Assembly (NCBI GenBank): GCA_016189965.1
Contig: JACPRL010000149.1
Coordinates: 1-14,533, forward strand
Direction: 5' to 3'
Length of the DNA stretch: 14,533 bases
From: Acidobacteriota bacterium
GTDB taxonomy: Bacteria > Acidobacteriota > Terriglobia > Acidiferrales > 2-02-FULL-67-57
Part shown: positions 1 to 7,222 of the stretch, piece by piece
How the letters are laid out: every line of letters starts with the position of its first letter
Numbering within the stretch: the stretch's first letter is position 1
Notes under the pieces: model-generated
What the model saw: only the letters and a program-made list of their open reading frames with translations
What the model was told of the DNA's origin: nothing
The model's database searches: none
Program-made: the position numbers and the translations under genes

Positions 1-980
1 ATGTTGGCGTTGAGCGTGCTGCCCGTGACGGTCAGTGTCCCTGCGTTGCGGATGGCGGCTCCCGGGCCGCTGAAGGCCTGGTTCGAGGAAAAAATCGAAT
101 CGGTAATGTTCACCGTCTGGGTGTTGGAGAGCGCGCCGCCGCCGTTGCTGCCCGTCGAGGCGTTCCGCGCGAAAGTGGACGAACTGATGTTGGCCGTGGC
201 CGCCGGACCGCACGCCGTCACCGCCAGGGCCCCGCCCTCCGTGGTGGCGCTGTTGTCGTTGAAGGCGGTGTTGGAAATATTCGCCGTCCCGCCGCAGTGG
301 ATACTGCCGCCTCCTGTCGCCGCCGTGTTGCGCGCCACCGTGCTTCCGCTGATGGTCAGCGTGCCGAAGACGAAGAGGCCGCCGCCTTGGTCGGCGGTAT
401 TGTTGCTCACCGTGCTGTTGTTCAGGGTCAATTGGCCGGCGACCATCGTTCCGGTCGAAGCGCCACCGCCCCGCGACGTCCCGGCGCTATTGGCGGTGAG
501 AACGCTGTCGTTGAGCGTCACGGCCGTGCCGCTGATGAGAATGCCCCCGCCTTCGACCCCTGAGCCGCCCCGCACCGTCACGTCGTTCAGCGTCAGGCTG
601 CCCGCGTCCACCTGAAAAATCCGGAACGACATTGCAGCCATAGGGGCACGCTCGATAGTGGTGGTGGCGGCGCCGGCACCTTGAAGGATGATGTCGCTGG
701 TGACAATCGGCAAGCCGTTGCTGGCGTTATCCGGCGCCGTCAAGGTGTACTTGCCGGCCGGCAGCACGATGGTGTCCGAGCCGGCGGTGGCGCCGCTGCA
801 GCCGTCGACGGCCGAGTCCGTATTGGCCGCTTGAATGGCTTCGCCCAGCGTGCAGTTGCCCGCCCCGCCGGGACTCTGGGCGGTGGAGTTGACGTTGATC
901 GTCCCCGCTCGCGCCCCGGGCGCCCACACCAGTCCGCTCAGCAGGGCAACCAGGATGAAGAACCGTCGGACCCCTGACAA
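1..980 (-). CDS. CSLREA-type / Pmp-like right-handed beta-helix surface protein (partial, C-terminus off the left edge)
   Basis: About 326 codons are visible and the frame is open to the window edge. The N-terminus has a clear signal peptide: basic MSGVRRF, a hydrophobic core FILVALLSGLVWA, then a likely cleavage after PGARA. The mature protein opens with GTINVNST, followed by NCTLGEAIQAANTD, which matches the CSLREA domain found at the start of many exported repeat proteins, although the usual R of the motif is G here. After about residue 90 there are repeating Thr/Ser/Asn/Gly-rich units such as GGGLFVFGTLTISGSTVARN and NNSTVSNNTADQGGG. These are typical of polymorphic outer-membrane protein and parallel beta-helix folds. 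The start is read as TTG at 980-978, with GGAGG 6 nt upstream; a GTG one codon earlier would sit too close to it. The protein is likely exported to the cell surface or outside; its ligand is unknown. It is transcribed divergently from the next gene. Confidence 0.85.
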   Translation of the reverse strand, partial: MSGVRRFFILVALLSGLVWAPGARAGTINVNSTAQSPGGAGNCTLGEAIQAANTDSAVDGCSGATAGSDTIVLPAGKYTLTAPDNASNGLPIVTSDIILQGAGAATTTIERAPMAAMSFRIFQVDAGSLTLNDVTVRGGSGVEGGGILISGTAVTLNDSVLTANSAGTSRGGGASTGTMVAGQLTLNNSTVSNNTADQGGGLFVFGTLTISGSTVARNTAATGGGSIHCGGTANISNTAFNDNSATTEGGALAVTACGPAATANISSSTFARNASTGSNGGGALSNTQTVNITDSIFSSNQAFSGPGAAIRNAGTLTVTGSTLNAN

Positions 981-1025
981 CACTCCCCTCCACTCTCTCG
1001 CCCGCTGCGCGAAGAGCGAGCGGCG

Positions 1026-1055
1026 ATGGTAGAGTTTGGGGCCGGAGAATGTCAA
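1026..1055 (-). promoter_or_regulatory. Sigma-70-like promoter of the CSLREA-type gene
   Basis: On the minus strand a consensus -35 TTGACA (1055-1050) is followed after 18 bp by TACCAT (1031-1026). This places transcription start near 1018 and gives a leader of about 38 nt before the TTG start codon at 980. The assignment rests on sequence match only. Confidence 0.6.
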
Positions 1056-1083
1056 GAACAGCTTGCGGACTTCGGTTGAAAAC

Positions 1084-1161
1084 CGTGCAACGTGCCTCGT
1101 GCACCGTGCAACGAGAGGGAGTCCCGAAGCCCGATGCACGTTGCACGAAGCCCGTTGCACG
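1084..1161. repeat. Fourfold CGTGCAACG inverted repeat cluster
   Basis: The 9-mer CGTGCAACG occurs at 1084-1092 and 1105-1113, and its reverse complement CGTTGCACG at 1139-1147 and 1153-1161. The two halves form an imperfect inverted repeat around a centre near 1125 (GAGGGAGTCCCGAAG). It could fold into a long imperfect stem. It lies in the divergent intergenic region between the CSLREA-type and transglutaminase genes, upstream of both. It may be a decayed dispersed repeat or an operator; the sequence alone does not decide. Confidence 0.6.
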
Positions 1162-1198
1162 AGTCAGAAGAGCACTGGTGTAGGGTGTCGCGCCGCCG

Positions 1199-1204
1199 TA
1201 GAAT
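1199..1204 (+). promoter_or_regulatory. Candidate -10 box of the transglutaminase gene
   Basis: TAGAAT ends 18 nt before the ATG at 1223. It resembles the TAGAAT/TAGACT/TAAGAT hexamers found just upstream of four other genes in this window. The best -35 at suitable spacing is weak (CTGGTG at 1175-1180, 18 bp away). Confidence 0.4.
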
Positions 1205-1222
1205 AGGCCGAGGGGCGTTACG

Positions 1223-3418
1223 ATGAGCAGCGGTCTCACCGCCAGCACCTCGACCGTTCATCGCTATTTCGAGATTTCACTCTTTCTGCTGGTGACGGTC
1301 GGGTTTCTGGCCCTGGCTTCGACCGGGCGCCTCGACCTCTTCACCACCCTCGTGGTGGCCGGGGCGCTGGCCGCGAAGTCCCTCCGCTACCGGCGCCGCC
1401 AGGAGCCGGAACTCTCCGCGGGCACGGTCAAGACGCTGACCATTCTCTACTTCCTCGTCTTCCCCCTCGACTTCGTGCTCTCCGGGGCGTGGCCCGACGG
1501 GCTGCTGCCCTCGGTCACCCGGCTGGTCCTCTTTCTGGCGGTGGTGCGAATCTTTTCCGCCCGCACCAACCGCGACTACCTCTTTCTGACGCTTCTGGCC
1601 TTTCTCGAAATCCTGGCCGCGGCCACACTGACGGTCGACACTACCTTCCTAGTCTTCTTTTTCCTCTTTCTGGTGGCGGGTATTTCGACCTTCGTCAGCT
1701 TCGAAATCAAGCGCGGCACAGAAACCGCGCGCGCGGCGGCGCCGGCGCCGGGCTCGACGCTGGGACGGCGGCTGGAGCGCTCGCTGCTCGCCACCTCGCT
1801 CTCCGTGGCCATCTCCACCCTGATTCTCTCCACCGTGTTCTTCTTCATCCTGCCGCGGGTCACCACCGGCTACCTGAGCGCCTACGGGTTCCAGCCCGAG
1901 CAGATCAGCGGCTTCTCCAACGAAGTCGCGCTGGGCGACATCGGCGCCATTCTGCGCGACCCGCGGGTGGTGATGCGGATTCGCGCCATCGAGGACGAGC
2001 CGCGGCAGCTCGAAGGGTTGAAGTGGCGCGGCATTGCTCTGAACCGCTTTGACGGGCATCGCTGGTACCGCACCGGGGGCCGCCCGCGGGTGCTGCGCCC
2101 CTTCGGCGAAGGCCGCTTCGCCCTGCCCACCGAGGCGTTGCGGCCGGCGCTGCCGGCTGGCCGAGGCCGACGATTGGCCTATCGGGTTCTGCTCGAGCCG
2201 GTCTCGATGGACACGCTCTTCGCCGCCAGCGTGCCGGTTCTGGTGGACGGACGGTTCCGGCTGCTGGCCCAGGACGATACCGGCTCGATCTTCACGCTGC
2301 GGCCGAACTTCACTCAAGTGGGCTACGACGCCGTCTCCGATGTAGCGCGGCCATCGGCGGAGCTGCTGCGCGCGCTGCCGGCGAGCTACCCGGCCGAGAT
2401 GGAGCGAGAGTACCTGCAACTGCCGCCGACAGACCCGCGCGTTGCCGAGCTCAGCCGGCAGGTGACGCAGCCGTTCAACAACCCCTACGACAGAGCGCTG
2501 GCGCTCGAGCAGCACCTCCGGACGCGCTACGGTTATACGCTCGAGCTGCCCAGCGCGCCCGAAGACGACCCCATTGCTTCGTTCCTCTTCGAGCGCCGCG
2601 CCGGCCACTGCGAATATTTCGCTTCGGCCATGGCGGTGATGCTACGCAGTCTGGGCATTCCGGCGCGGGTGGTGAACGGGTTCCACACCGGCGAGTTCAA
2701 CGAGGTGGGCGAAAACTACATTGTGCGGGCCAGCAATGCGCACACCTGGGTGGAGGTGTACTTCCCGGAGGCGGGCTGGGTGGAGATCGACCCCACCCCG
2801 CCCGACCCCAACGCCCCCGGGCGCACTTGGTTGACAGCCTTCGGACACTACTACGACGCCTTCGACCTCTGGTGGGACGAGTGGGTCATCAACTATGACG
2901 AAGGCCACCAGTGGCGCCTGGCGCTGGAGCTGCGACGCACCCTGGCGCAGAGCCGGGACGCTCAATTGTGGTTGCGACAGAAACGCCGGGAGCTGACCGC
3001 GGAGATGAACCAATTCGGCGCGCGTCTCATCGCCAGCCCTTACACGCTGCCAGCCGGCCTCCTGCTGGCGCTGGCGGGGATAGGCGCGCTGCGGGGGCGG
3101 GAGCTGGCGCGCTGGCTGCGCACGTTATGGCTGCTGCGCCGCGGCAACGGCCGGCCGTTGAAGGCAGCCGAGGCGACCCTGCTCTACGAACGCCTGCTCG
3201 CCTGGCTCCGCCGCCAGGGCTTCCGGCGGCAGCCAGGGCAGACGCCGCTCGAGTTCGCCGCGTCCCTCTCGCCGTCCGTGCTGGCGCGCCGGGTGGCGGA
3301 ATTCACCCAAGTGTATAACCACGTGCGCTTCGGGCAGGCGGCGCCGGGCGGCCAACTGGTCGAGCTCTTCGAGCGCGTACGCCGCTGGAAGCAGGACGCC
3401 GAGGCCCGGCCAGTCTAG
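1223..3418 (+). CDS. TgpA-like transglutaminase-family membrane protein (DUF3488 - transglutaminase core - DUF4129)
   Basis: A 731-residue protein. The N-terminal 210 residues carry several hydrophobic segments (about 15-55, 70-90, 98-160, 187-211), as in the DUF3488/TgpA N-terminal domain. A soluble region follows, with a transglutaminase-like core at about 415-530. The Cys-His-Asp triad is visible: C463 in RRAGHCEYFASAM, H507 in NAHTWVEVYF and D523 in WVEIDPTPP. A single membrane helix at about 607-624 is followed by a C-terminal DUF4129-like region ending near QVYNHVRFG. The core should face the periplasm. Family members are thought to be cysteine proteases or transglutaminases; the substrate here is unknown. 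The start ATG has GAGGGG 7 nt upstream. Such genes often sit beside a MoxR-type AAA ATPase and a DUF58 gene; neither is in this window. Confidence 0.88.
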   Translation: MSSGLTASTSTVHRYFEISLFLLVTVGFLALASTGRLDLFTTLVVAGALAAKSLRYRRRQEPELSAGTVKTLTILYFLVFPLDFVLSGAWPDGLLPSVTRLVLFLAVVRIFSARTNRDYLFLTLLAFLEILAAATLTVDTTFLVFFFLFLVAGISTFVSFEIKRGTETARAAAPAPGSTLGRRLERSLLATSLSVAISTLILSTVFFFILPRVTTGYLSAYGFQPEQISGFSNEVALGDIGAILRDPRVVMRIRAIEDEPRQLEGLKWRGIALNRFDGHRWYRTGGRPRVLRPFGEGRFALPTEALRPALPAGRGRRLAYRVLLEPVSMDTLFAASVPVLVDGRFRLLAQDDTGSIFTLRPNFTQVGYDAVSDVARPSAELLRALPASYPAEMEREYLQLPPTDPRVAELSRQVTQPFNNPYDRALALEQHLRTRYGYTLELPSAPEDDPIASFLFERRAGHCEYFASAMAVMLRSLGIPARVVNGFHTGEFNEVGENYIVRASNAHTWVEVYFPEAGWVEIDPTPPDPNAPGRTWLTAFGHYYDAFDLWWDEWVINYDEGHQWRLALELRRTLAQSRDAQLWLRQKRRELTAEMNQFGARLIASPYTLPAGLLLALAGIGALRGRELARWLRTLWLLRRGNGRPLKAAEATLLYERLLAWLRRQGFRRQPGQTPLEFAASLSPSVLARRVAEFTQVYNHVRFGQAAPGGQLVELFERVRRWKQDAEARPV

Positions 3419-3428
3419 CGGCCGGATG

Positions 3429-3437
3429 TGCTAAGAT
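3429..3437 (+). promoter_or_regulatory. Candidate extended -10 promoter of yacG
   Basis: TGC followed by TAAGAT (3432-3437) is an extended -10 element 15 nt before the yacG ATG. No good -35 is visible. It lies 10 nt after the stop of the transglutaminase gene, so readthrough from that gene is also possible. Confidence 0.4.
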
Positions 3438-3452
3438 GGGCGAGAGATCCCG

Positions 3453-3650
3453 ATGAACTGGCGTTGTCCCACCTGCAAGCGCGCCACCGATTCCGCGCTC
3501 GACCCCGATTTCCCCTTCTGCAGCGCCCGCTGCGGCTTGCTGGACCTGGGGAACTGGGCCGACGGAAAGTACGCTGTGAGCGAACCGCTACCCGCCACCG
3601 GACCCGACGCGACTTCTCGCGCCCATGATGAACCGCCCGTCGGCTCCTGA
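3453..3650 (+). CDS. yacG: YacG zinc-binding protein (DNA gyrase inhibitor family)
   Basis: A 65-residue protein with the YacG zinc-finger pattern: CPTC at 5-8 and CSARC at 23-27 (C5, C8, C23, C27), then the family signature GLLDLGNWADGKYAV at 28-42. The tail after residue 43 is Pro/Ala-rich and not conserved. In E. coli YacG binds GyrB and inhibits gyrase; that role is inferred here from family membership. The start ATG follows a purine stretch (GGGCGAGAGA) at 3438-3447. The 3' end overlaps pgpA by about 26 nt, which suggests translational coupling. Confidence 0.9.
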   Translation: MNWRCPTCKRATDSALDPDFPFCSARCGLLDLGNWADGKYAVSEPLPATGPDATSRAHDEPPVGS

Positions 3651-4185
3651 AGCGCCGGTCGCCACCAGCACTTCGGCCAGCCGCGCCGGCGTGTGGCTGG
3701 CGAGCGGGTTCGGCCTGGGGCATGTGCCGGTCGCGCCCGGGACGGCAGGTTCGCTGGCGGCCGTGGTCGTTTTCGGGCTACTCTACTTCGGGCTCGACGC
3801 CGGCACGCTCCAGATTTTCTACCTGCTGGGGCTGACGGGACTGGCACCGCTGGCGCTGTGGAGCAGCGAGCAGGCGCTCATCGCTTGGGGCGGGCACGAC
3901 CCGCAAGCCGTCGTGATCGATGAAATCCTCGGGCAGTGGCTGGCCTGCGGTGCGCTGGTGGTGGCGACGATGCTGCCCACAGCGGCCGCCACGGCGCGCG
4001 CCGGGTGGAAATATCTGCTGGCAGTCTTTATACTTTTTCGGGCATTCGACGTGCTCAAACCTTTTCCGATTCGACGCAGCGAACGGCTGGCAGGCGCGAC
4101 CGGCATCGTGGTGGACGACGTGCTCGCCGGCCTCTACGCCGGCCTCGCCGTCCTGCTGCTGGCCTGGACAGGATGGCTGAGCTGA
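3625..4185 (+). CDS. pgpA: Phosphatidylglycerophosphatase A
   Basis: A 186-residue integral membrane protein matching PgpA, which removes phosphate from phosphatidylglycerol phosphate in the inner membrane. Signature segments are GLGHVPVAPGTAGSL (30-44), VIDEILGQWLA (97-107, with D99 and E100), FRAFDVLKPFPI (138-149) and GIVVDDVLAG (160-169, with D164 and D165). Hydrophobic stretches lie between these segments. The length is typical. Two adjacent ATG codons (3625, 3628) are possible starts and neither has a strong Shine-Dalgarno sequence. The first 20 residues are low-complexity and unconserved, so the exact start is uncertain. The gene overlaps yacG at its start and the NHL-repeat gene by 13 nt at its end. 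Confidence 0.92.
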   Translation: MMNRPSAPEAPVATSTSASRAGVWLASGFGLGHVPVAPGTAGSLAAVVVFGLLYFGLDAGTLQIFYLLGLTGLAPLALWSSEQALIAWGGHDPQAVVIDEILGQWLACGALVVATMLPTAAATARAGWKYLLAVFILFRAFDVLKPFPIRRSERLAGATGIVVDDVLAGLYAGLAVLLLAWTGWLS

Positions 4186-5210
4186 AGGACAACTCGCCCC
4201 TCATCGAGCGCGTCGCGCCCGCGGCGGCCATTGCCGGCGGCGAGGTGGTAATTCACGGGCGCGGCTTCGCCAACCAGAACAACCGGCGGCCGCAGGTGAA
4301 GTTCGGCGAGGTGGCCGGCAACGTCGTGGTAGCGGCCGACGACTTCCTGATTGCCACCGTACCCGAGGGCGCGGTGGGGAACTCGGTGCGGGTGACGACG
4401 CCGGGGGGCGAGACGCGCCCCGCCACGGTCCGAATCGGCACCTCCATCGCCGACAACCTCCACCCGGTCGGCAACCCGGCCGTCGACGCCGAAGGGAACA
4501 TCTACGTCACCTTCAGCGGGCGGCGCGGGCAGCGGGTGCCCATCTCGCTCTACCGCATTGACCGTCACCTGACGGTGAAGCCGTTCGTCTCCGACCTGAT
4601 CAACCCGACCGGGCTGGCGCTGGATTCGAGCGGGATGCTCCACGTCTCCAGCCGCTACGAAGGCATCGTCTACCGCATCACCGCCGAGGGCGGCAAGTCA
4701 ACCTTCATCGAAGGGATGGGGATTGCCACCGGGCTTGCCTTCGACGCCGACGACAACCTCTTTGTGGGCGACCGCAGCGGCACCATCTTCAAGGTGGGGC
4801 GCGACCGGCAGATTTTCGTCTTTGCCACGCTCGAGCCCAGCATCTCCGCCTACCACCTGGCCTTCGGGCCCGACCGGTCTCTCTACGTCACCGGGCCGAC
4901 CACCTCCAGCCACGACGCCGTCTATAGGATTTCCGAAGCCGGCGAGGTCTCGATCTTCTACCGCGGCCTGGGCCGGCCGCAGGGACTGGCGTTCGACGCC
5001 GAAGGAAACCTCTACGTCGCGGCGCGGCTCAAGGGCCGGTTCGGGGTCGTCCGCTTCGCCCCCGGCTCCGCGCCGCCGGAACTGGTCATCTCCGGCCCGG
5101 AAGTGGTCGGGCTGGCCTTCGTCCCGCCGCCGATGGGCGGCCTGGTCCTGGCCACCACCAACGCGGTCTTCCATCTCGACTGGCCGGTTCCCGGGCTGGG
5201 CCTGCGCTAA
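4173..5210 (+). CDS. TIG/IPT domain plus NHL-type beta-propeller protein
   Basis: A 345-residue protein. Residues 8-90 form an IPT/TIG immunoglobulin-like domain (PLIERVAPAAAIAGGEVVI, GFANQNNRRPQVKFGE, VRVTTPGGE). Six propeller-like blades follow, recognisable by repeats such as NPTGLALDSSGMLHVSS, IATGLAFDADDNLFVGD, SAYHLAFGPDRSLYVT and RPQGLAFDAEGNLYVAA. This resembles NHL or SMP-30-like folds. The ATG at 4173 was chosen because homology begins soon after it and it overlaps the pgpA stop by 13 nt; the frame stays open upstream to 3936, but that part lies inside pgpA. No signal peptide or membrane segment is visible, so export is not supported. The function is unknown: it may bind a ligand or partner, and an enzymatic (lactonase-like) role is not demonstrated. 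Confidence 0.8.
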   Translation: MAELKDNSPLIERVAPAAAIAGGEVVIHGRGFANQNNRRPQVKFGEVAGNVVVAADDFLIATVPEGAVGNSVRVTTPGGETRPATVRIGTSIADNLHPVGNPAVDAEGNIYVTFSGRRGQRVPISLYRIDRHLTVKPFVSDLINPTGLALDSSGMLHVSSRYEGIVYRITAEGGKSTFIEGMGIATGLAFDADDNLFVGDRSGTIFKVGRDRQIFVFATLEPSISAYHLAFGPDRSLYVTGPTTSSHDAVYRISEAGEVSIFYRGLGRPQGLAFDAEGNLYVAARLKGRFGVVRFAPGSAPPELVISGPEVVGLAFVPPPMGGLVLATTNAVFHLDWPVPGLGLR

Positions 5211-5232
5211 CGCGTGAACGGATATACGGCGT

Positions 5233-5301
5233 TGTCATGCTGAGCGAAGCGAAGCATCCCCTGAAAGACAAGACTGATCCTTCGCTCCACTCGCGATGAC
5301 A
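5233..5301. repeat. Dispersed palindromic repeat, copy 1 (TGTCATGCTGAGCGAAG ... ATGACA)
   Basis: The left arm begins TGTCATGCTGAGCGAAGCGA and the right arm ends TTCGCTCCACTCGCGATGACA; they are imperfect reverse complements. Elements of this type (TGTCAT..CTGAGCGAAGCGAAG) are familiar as intergenic repeats in several GC-rich bacterial groups, including acidobacteria. It lies between the NHL-repeat gene and cinA. Confidence 0.7.
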
Positions 5302-5317
5302 GCGTGTGGCCGGTTCA

Positions 5318-5357
5318 AGGGATCCTTCGCCCCGAAGCTTCGGGGCTCAGGATGACA
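5318..5357. repeat. Dispersed palindromic repeat, copy 2, with a perfect 18-bp palindrome
   Basis: GATCCTTCGC and CTCAGGATGACA repeat the right arm of the preceding element with a different middle. The centre holds GCCCCGAAGCTTCGGGGC (5329-5346), a perfect palindrome. It could form a strong hairpin in RNA from the upstream operon, but no T-tract follows, so a Rho-independent terminator is not claimed. Confidence 0.6.
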
Positions 5358-5419
5358 GGCTCTGAGGAAGGGCGGAAGCAGAGCAAGCAAGAACTCAACA
5401 CAGCGGAGACGAGAAGCGA

Positions 5420-6658
5420 ATGAAGGCAGAAATCATCGCCATCGGCTCCGAACTGCTCACGCCCTTCCGCCAAGACACCAACTCGCTCTACCTCAGCGAC
5501 CACCTGGAACGGCTCGGCATCCGCGTCATCCGCAAAACCATCGTCGGCGACGACAAGGACGACCTGAAGGCCGCCTTCGCCGAAGCGCTCGCGCGCGCCG
5601 AGCTGGTCATCGGCATCGGCGGGCTGGGGCCGACGGAGGACGACCGCACCCGGGACGCCGTCGCGGAACTGCTCAAGCGGAAGCTGGTGCGCCACGACGA
5701 AGTGGTGAAGATGATGGAGGAGCGCTTCCGCGCCCGGGGAAAAAAGATGCCGGAAGTGAACCTGCGCCAGGCGCTGGTGCCGGAAGGCGCTGACTGGCTG
5801 CCCAACGCCAACGGCACGGCACCGGGGCTCTGGCTGGCGACGCCGGAAGGAAAAATCGTCCTGCTGCTGCCGGGCCCGCCGCCGGAGCTGAAGCCGATGT
5901 TCGAGGAGTACGCGCTGGCACGGCTGCGCGCCCACGCCCCCAAGCACGTCTTCGCCACCAAGGTGTTGAAGGTGACCGGGCTGGCGGAGTCGGAAGTGGA
6001 GCAGCGCATCGCGCCCATCTACCGCCCGTACACCAACCCGGAGACAACGCTGCTGGCCTCGCCCGGCCAGATCGAGATTCACCTGCGCGGGACGGGCGGC
6101 GACACCGGCGACGCCCTGCGGCGGGTCGAGGAGCTGGCGGCGAAGATCGAAGACGCGCTCGGCGACGCCGTCTTCAGCCGTGGGCTGGAAACGCTGGAAC
6201 AAGTGGTCGGGCTTTACCTCATGATGCGCGGCGCGACCCTGGCGGTGGCCGAGAGCTGCACGGGCGGGCTGCTGGGCGAGCGGCTGACCAGCGTCCCCGG
6301 CAGCTCGAAGTACTTCCTCGGCGGCGTGGTCTGCTACTCCGACCGCTTGAAGCAGAAAATGCTCGGTGTGCCCGAGACGGTGCTCAAGCGCAAGGGCGCC
6401 GTGTCGGCCGAAACCGTCGAGGCGCTGGCCAAGAACATCCGCCGGCGCACCGGCGCAGTGCTGGGCGTGAGCATCACGGGGATCGCCGGCCCGGAAGGTG
6501 GCACGCCCGACAAACCCGTAGGGACGGTCTACGTCGCCCTGGCTGACGCCCATCGGGTGAAGACGGAAAAGCACCGCTTCCTCGGCGACCGGGAACGCAT
6601 CCGCTGGCAGGCGACGCAGGCCGCGCTCGACCTGGTGCGGCGGAAGCTGATGAAGTGA
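5420..6658 (+). CDS. cinA: CinA family protein (MoCF-like domain plus nicotinamide-nucleotide amidase domain)
   Basis: A 412-residue two-domain protein. Residues 1-170 are the molybdopterin-binding-like (COG1058) domain: MKAEIIAIGSELL, IGIGGLGPTEDDRTRDAVAE and LLLPGPPPELKPMF. Residues about 258-410 are the PncC-type amidase domain: AVAESCTGGLLGERLTSVPG, with the candidate nucleophile S279, then Y306 and K311 in CYSDRLK, and SITGIAGPEGGTPDKPVGTV. By family, the protein deamidates NMN to nicotinic acid mononucleotide in pyridine-nucleotide recycling; the N-terminal domain can have ADP-ribose pyrophosphatase activity. The length is standard. The start ATG is preceded by purine-rich GGAGACGAGAAG. 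It heads a tight run with thpR, plsY and gpsA. Confidence 0.93.
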   Translation: MKAEIIAIGSELLTPFRQDTNSLYLSDHLERLGIRVIRKTIVGDDKDDLKAAFAEALARAELVIGIGGLGPTEDDRTRDAVAELLKRKLVRHDEVVKMMEERFRARGKKMPEVNLRQALVPEGADWLPNANGTAPGLWLATPEGKIVLLLPGPPPELKPMFEEYALARLRAHAPKHVFATKVLKVTGLAESEVEQRIAPIYRPYTNPETTLLASPGQIEIHLRGTGGDTGDALRRVEELAAKIEDALGDAVFSRGLETLEQVVGLYLMMRGATLAVAESCTGGLLGERLTSVPGSSKYFLGGVVCYSDRLKQKMLGVPETVLKRKGAVSAETVEALAKNIRRRTGAVLGVSITGIAGPEGGTPDKPVGTVYVALADAHRVKTEKHRFLGDRERIRWQATQAALDLVRRKLMK

Positions 6659-6661
6659 GTG

Positions 6662-7219
6662 ATGCGCCTGTTCGTGGCGCTCGAACTGACCCCTGCGATT
6701 CGGACCGCGCTTGAGGAATTGCTGCAGCGCCTCGAGCGCACCGGCGCCGATGTGCGTTGGGTGCACTCGGAAGGGTTGCACCTGACGCTGAAGTTCATCG
6801 GGGAACAGCCGGAGGAATCGCTGCCCCGCGTCCGGGAGGCGTTGAGCTCGGTGAGAAGCGCGCGGCCGGTCGAGCTGGCCTTTCGCGGCCTGGGTTACTT
6901 CCCCAACGAGCGGCGCCCGCGGGTGTTCTGGGTGGGCTTGGAGGCGAGCGAAAACCTGAAAGAGCTGGCCGCGCAGATGGAAGACGTGCTGGCGCCGCTG
7001 GGGATTGAGCGCGAGCAACGCGCCTACAAGCCGCACCTGACGCTGGGCCGCTTCCAGAGCCCGCAAGGGCTGGCCCGGTTGCAGAAGGAGATCGCCGCCC
7101 TGACCTCGAACGCCTTCGGCGAGATGCGAACCGAGGAGTTCTTCCTCTATCAGAGCAAGCTGTTGCGCGGCGGCGCGCAATACACGAAGTTGGCAACCTT
7201 TCGCTTCGTGCGAGAGTGA
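6662..7219 (+). CDS. thpR: RNA 2',3'-cyclic phosphodiesterase (2H family)
   Basis: A 185-residue protein with the two HxTx motifs of the 2H phosphoesterase family: HLTLKF at 40-45 and HLTLGRF at 125-131. The N-terminus MRLFVALEL and the central GLGYFPNERRPRVFWVGLE are typical of ThpR (formerly 2'-5' RNA ligase). It hydrolyses 2',3'-cyclic phosphate ends of RNA in the cytoplasm; the physiological substrate is unclear even in well-studied species. ATG at 6662 is preferred over an in-frame GTG at 6659 because homology begins with MRLFVA. It lies 3 nt after the cinA stop, so co-translation is likely. Confidence 0.92.
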   Translation: MRLFVALELTPAIRTALEELLQRLERTGADVRWVHSEGLHLTLKFIGEQPEESLPRVREALSSVRSARPVELAFRGLGYFPNERRPRVFWVGLEASENLKELAAQMEDVLAPLGIEREQRAYKPHLTLGRFQSPQGLARLQKEIAALTSNAFGEMRTEEFFLYQSKLLRGGAQYTKLATFRFVRE

Positions 7220-7222
7220 GCC

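Noticed and set aside
1..615. Open frame of 204 codons on the + strand at the left edge
   Set aside because: Pro/Ala/Val-rich shadow of the minus-strand beta-helix gene, which has a signal peptide, repeats and a promoter.
3936..4172. N-terminal extension of the TIG/NHL protein
   Set aside because: The added stretch is Arg/Gly-rich and lies wholly inside pgpA in another frame; homology begins only after the ATG at 4173.
5329..5346. Rho-independent terminator at the 18-bp palindrome
   Set aside because: The stem is strong but no run of T follows on either strand; it is better explained as part of a dispersed repeat.
6659..6661. GTG start for thpR
   Set aside because: It is possible but adds only one residue before the conserved MRLFVA; the ATG at 6662 is the better start.
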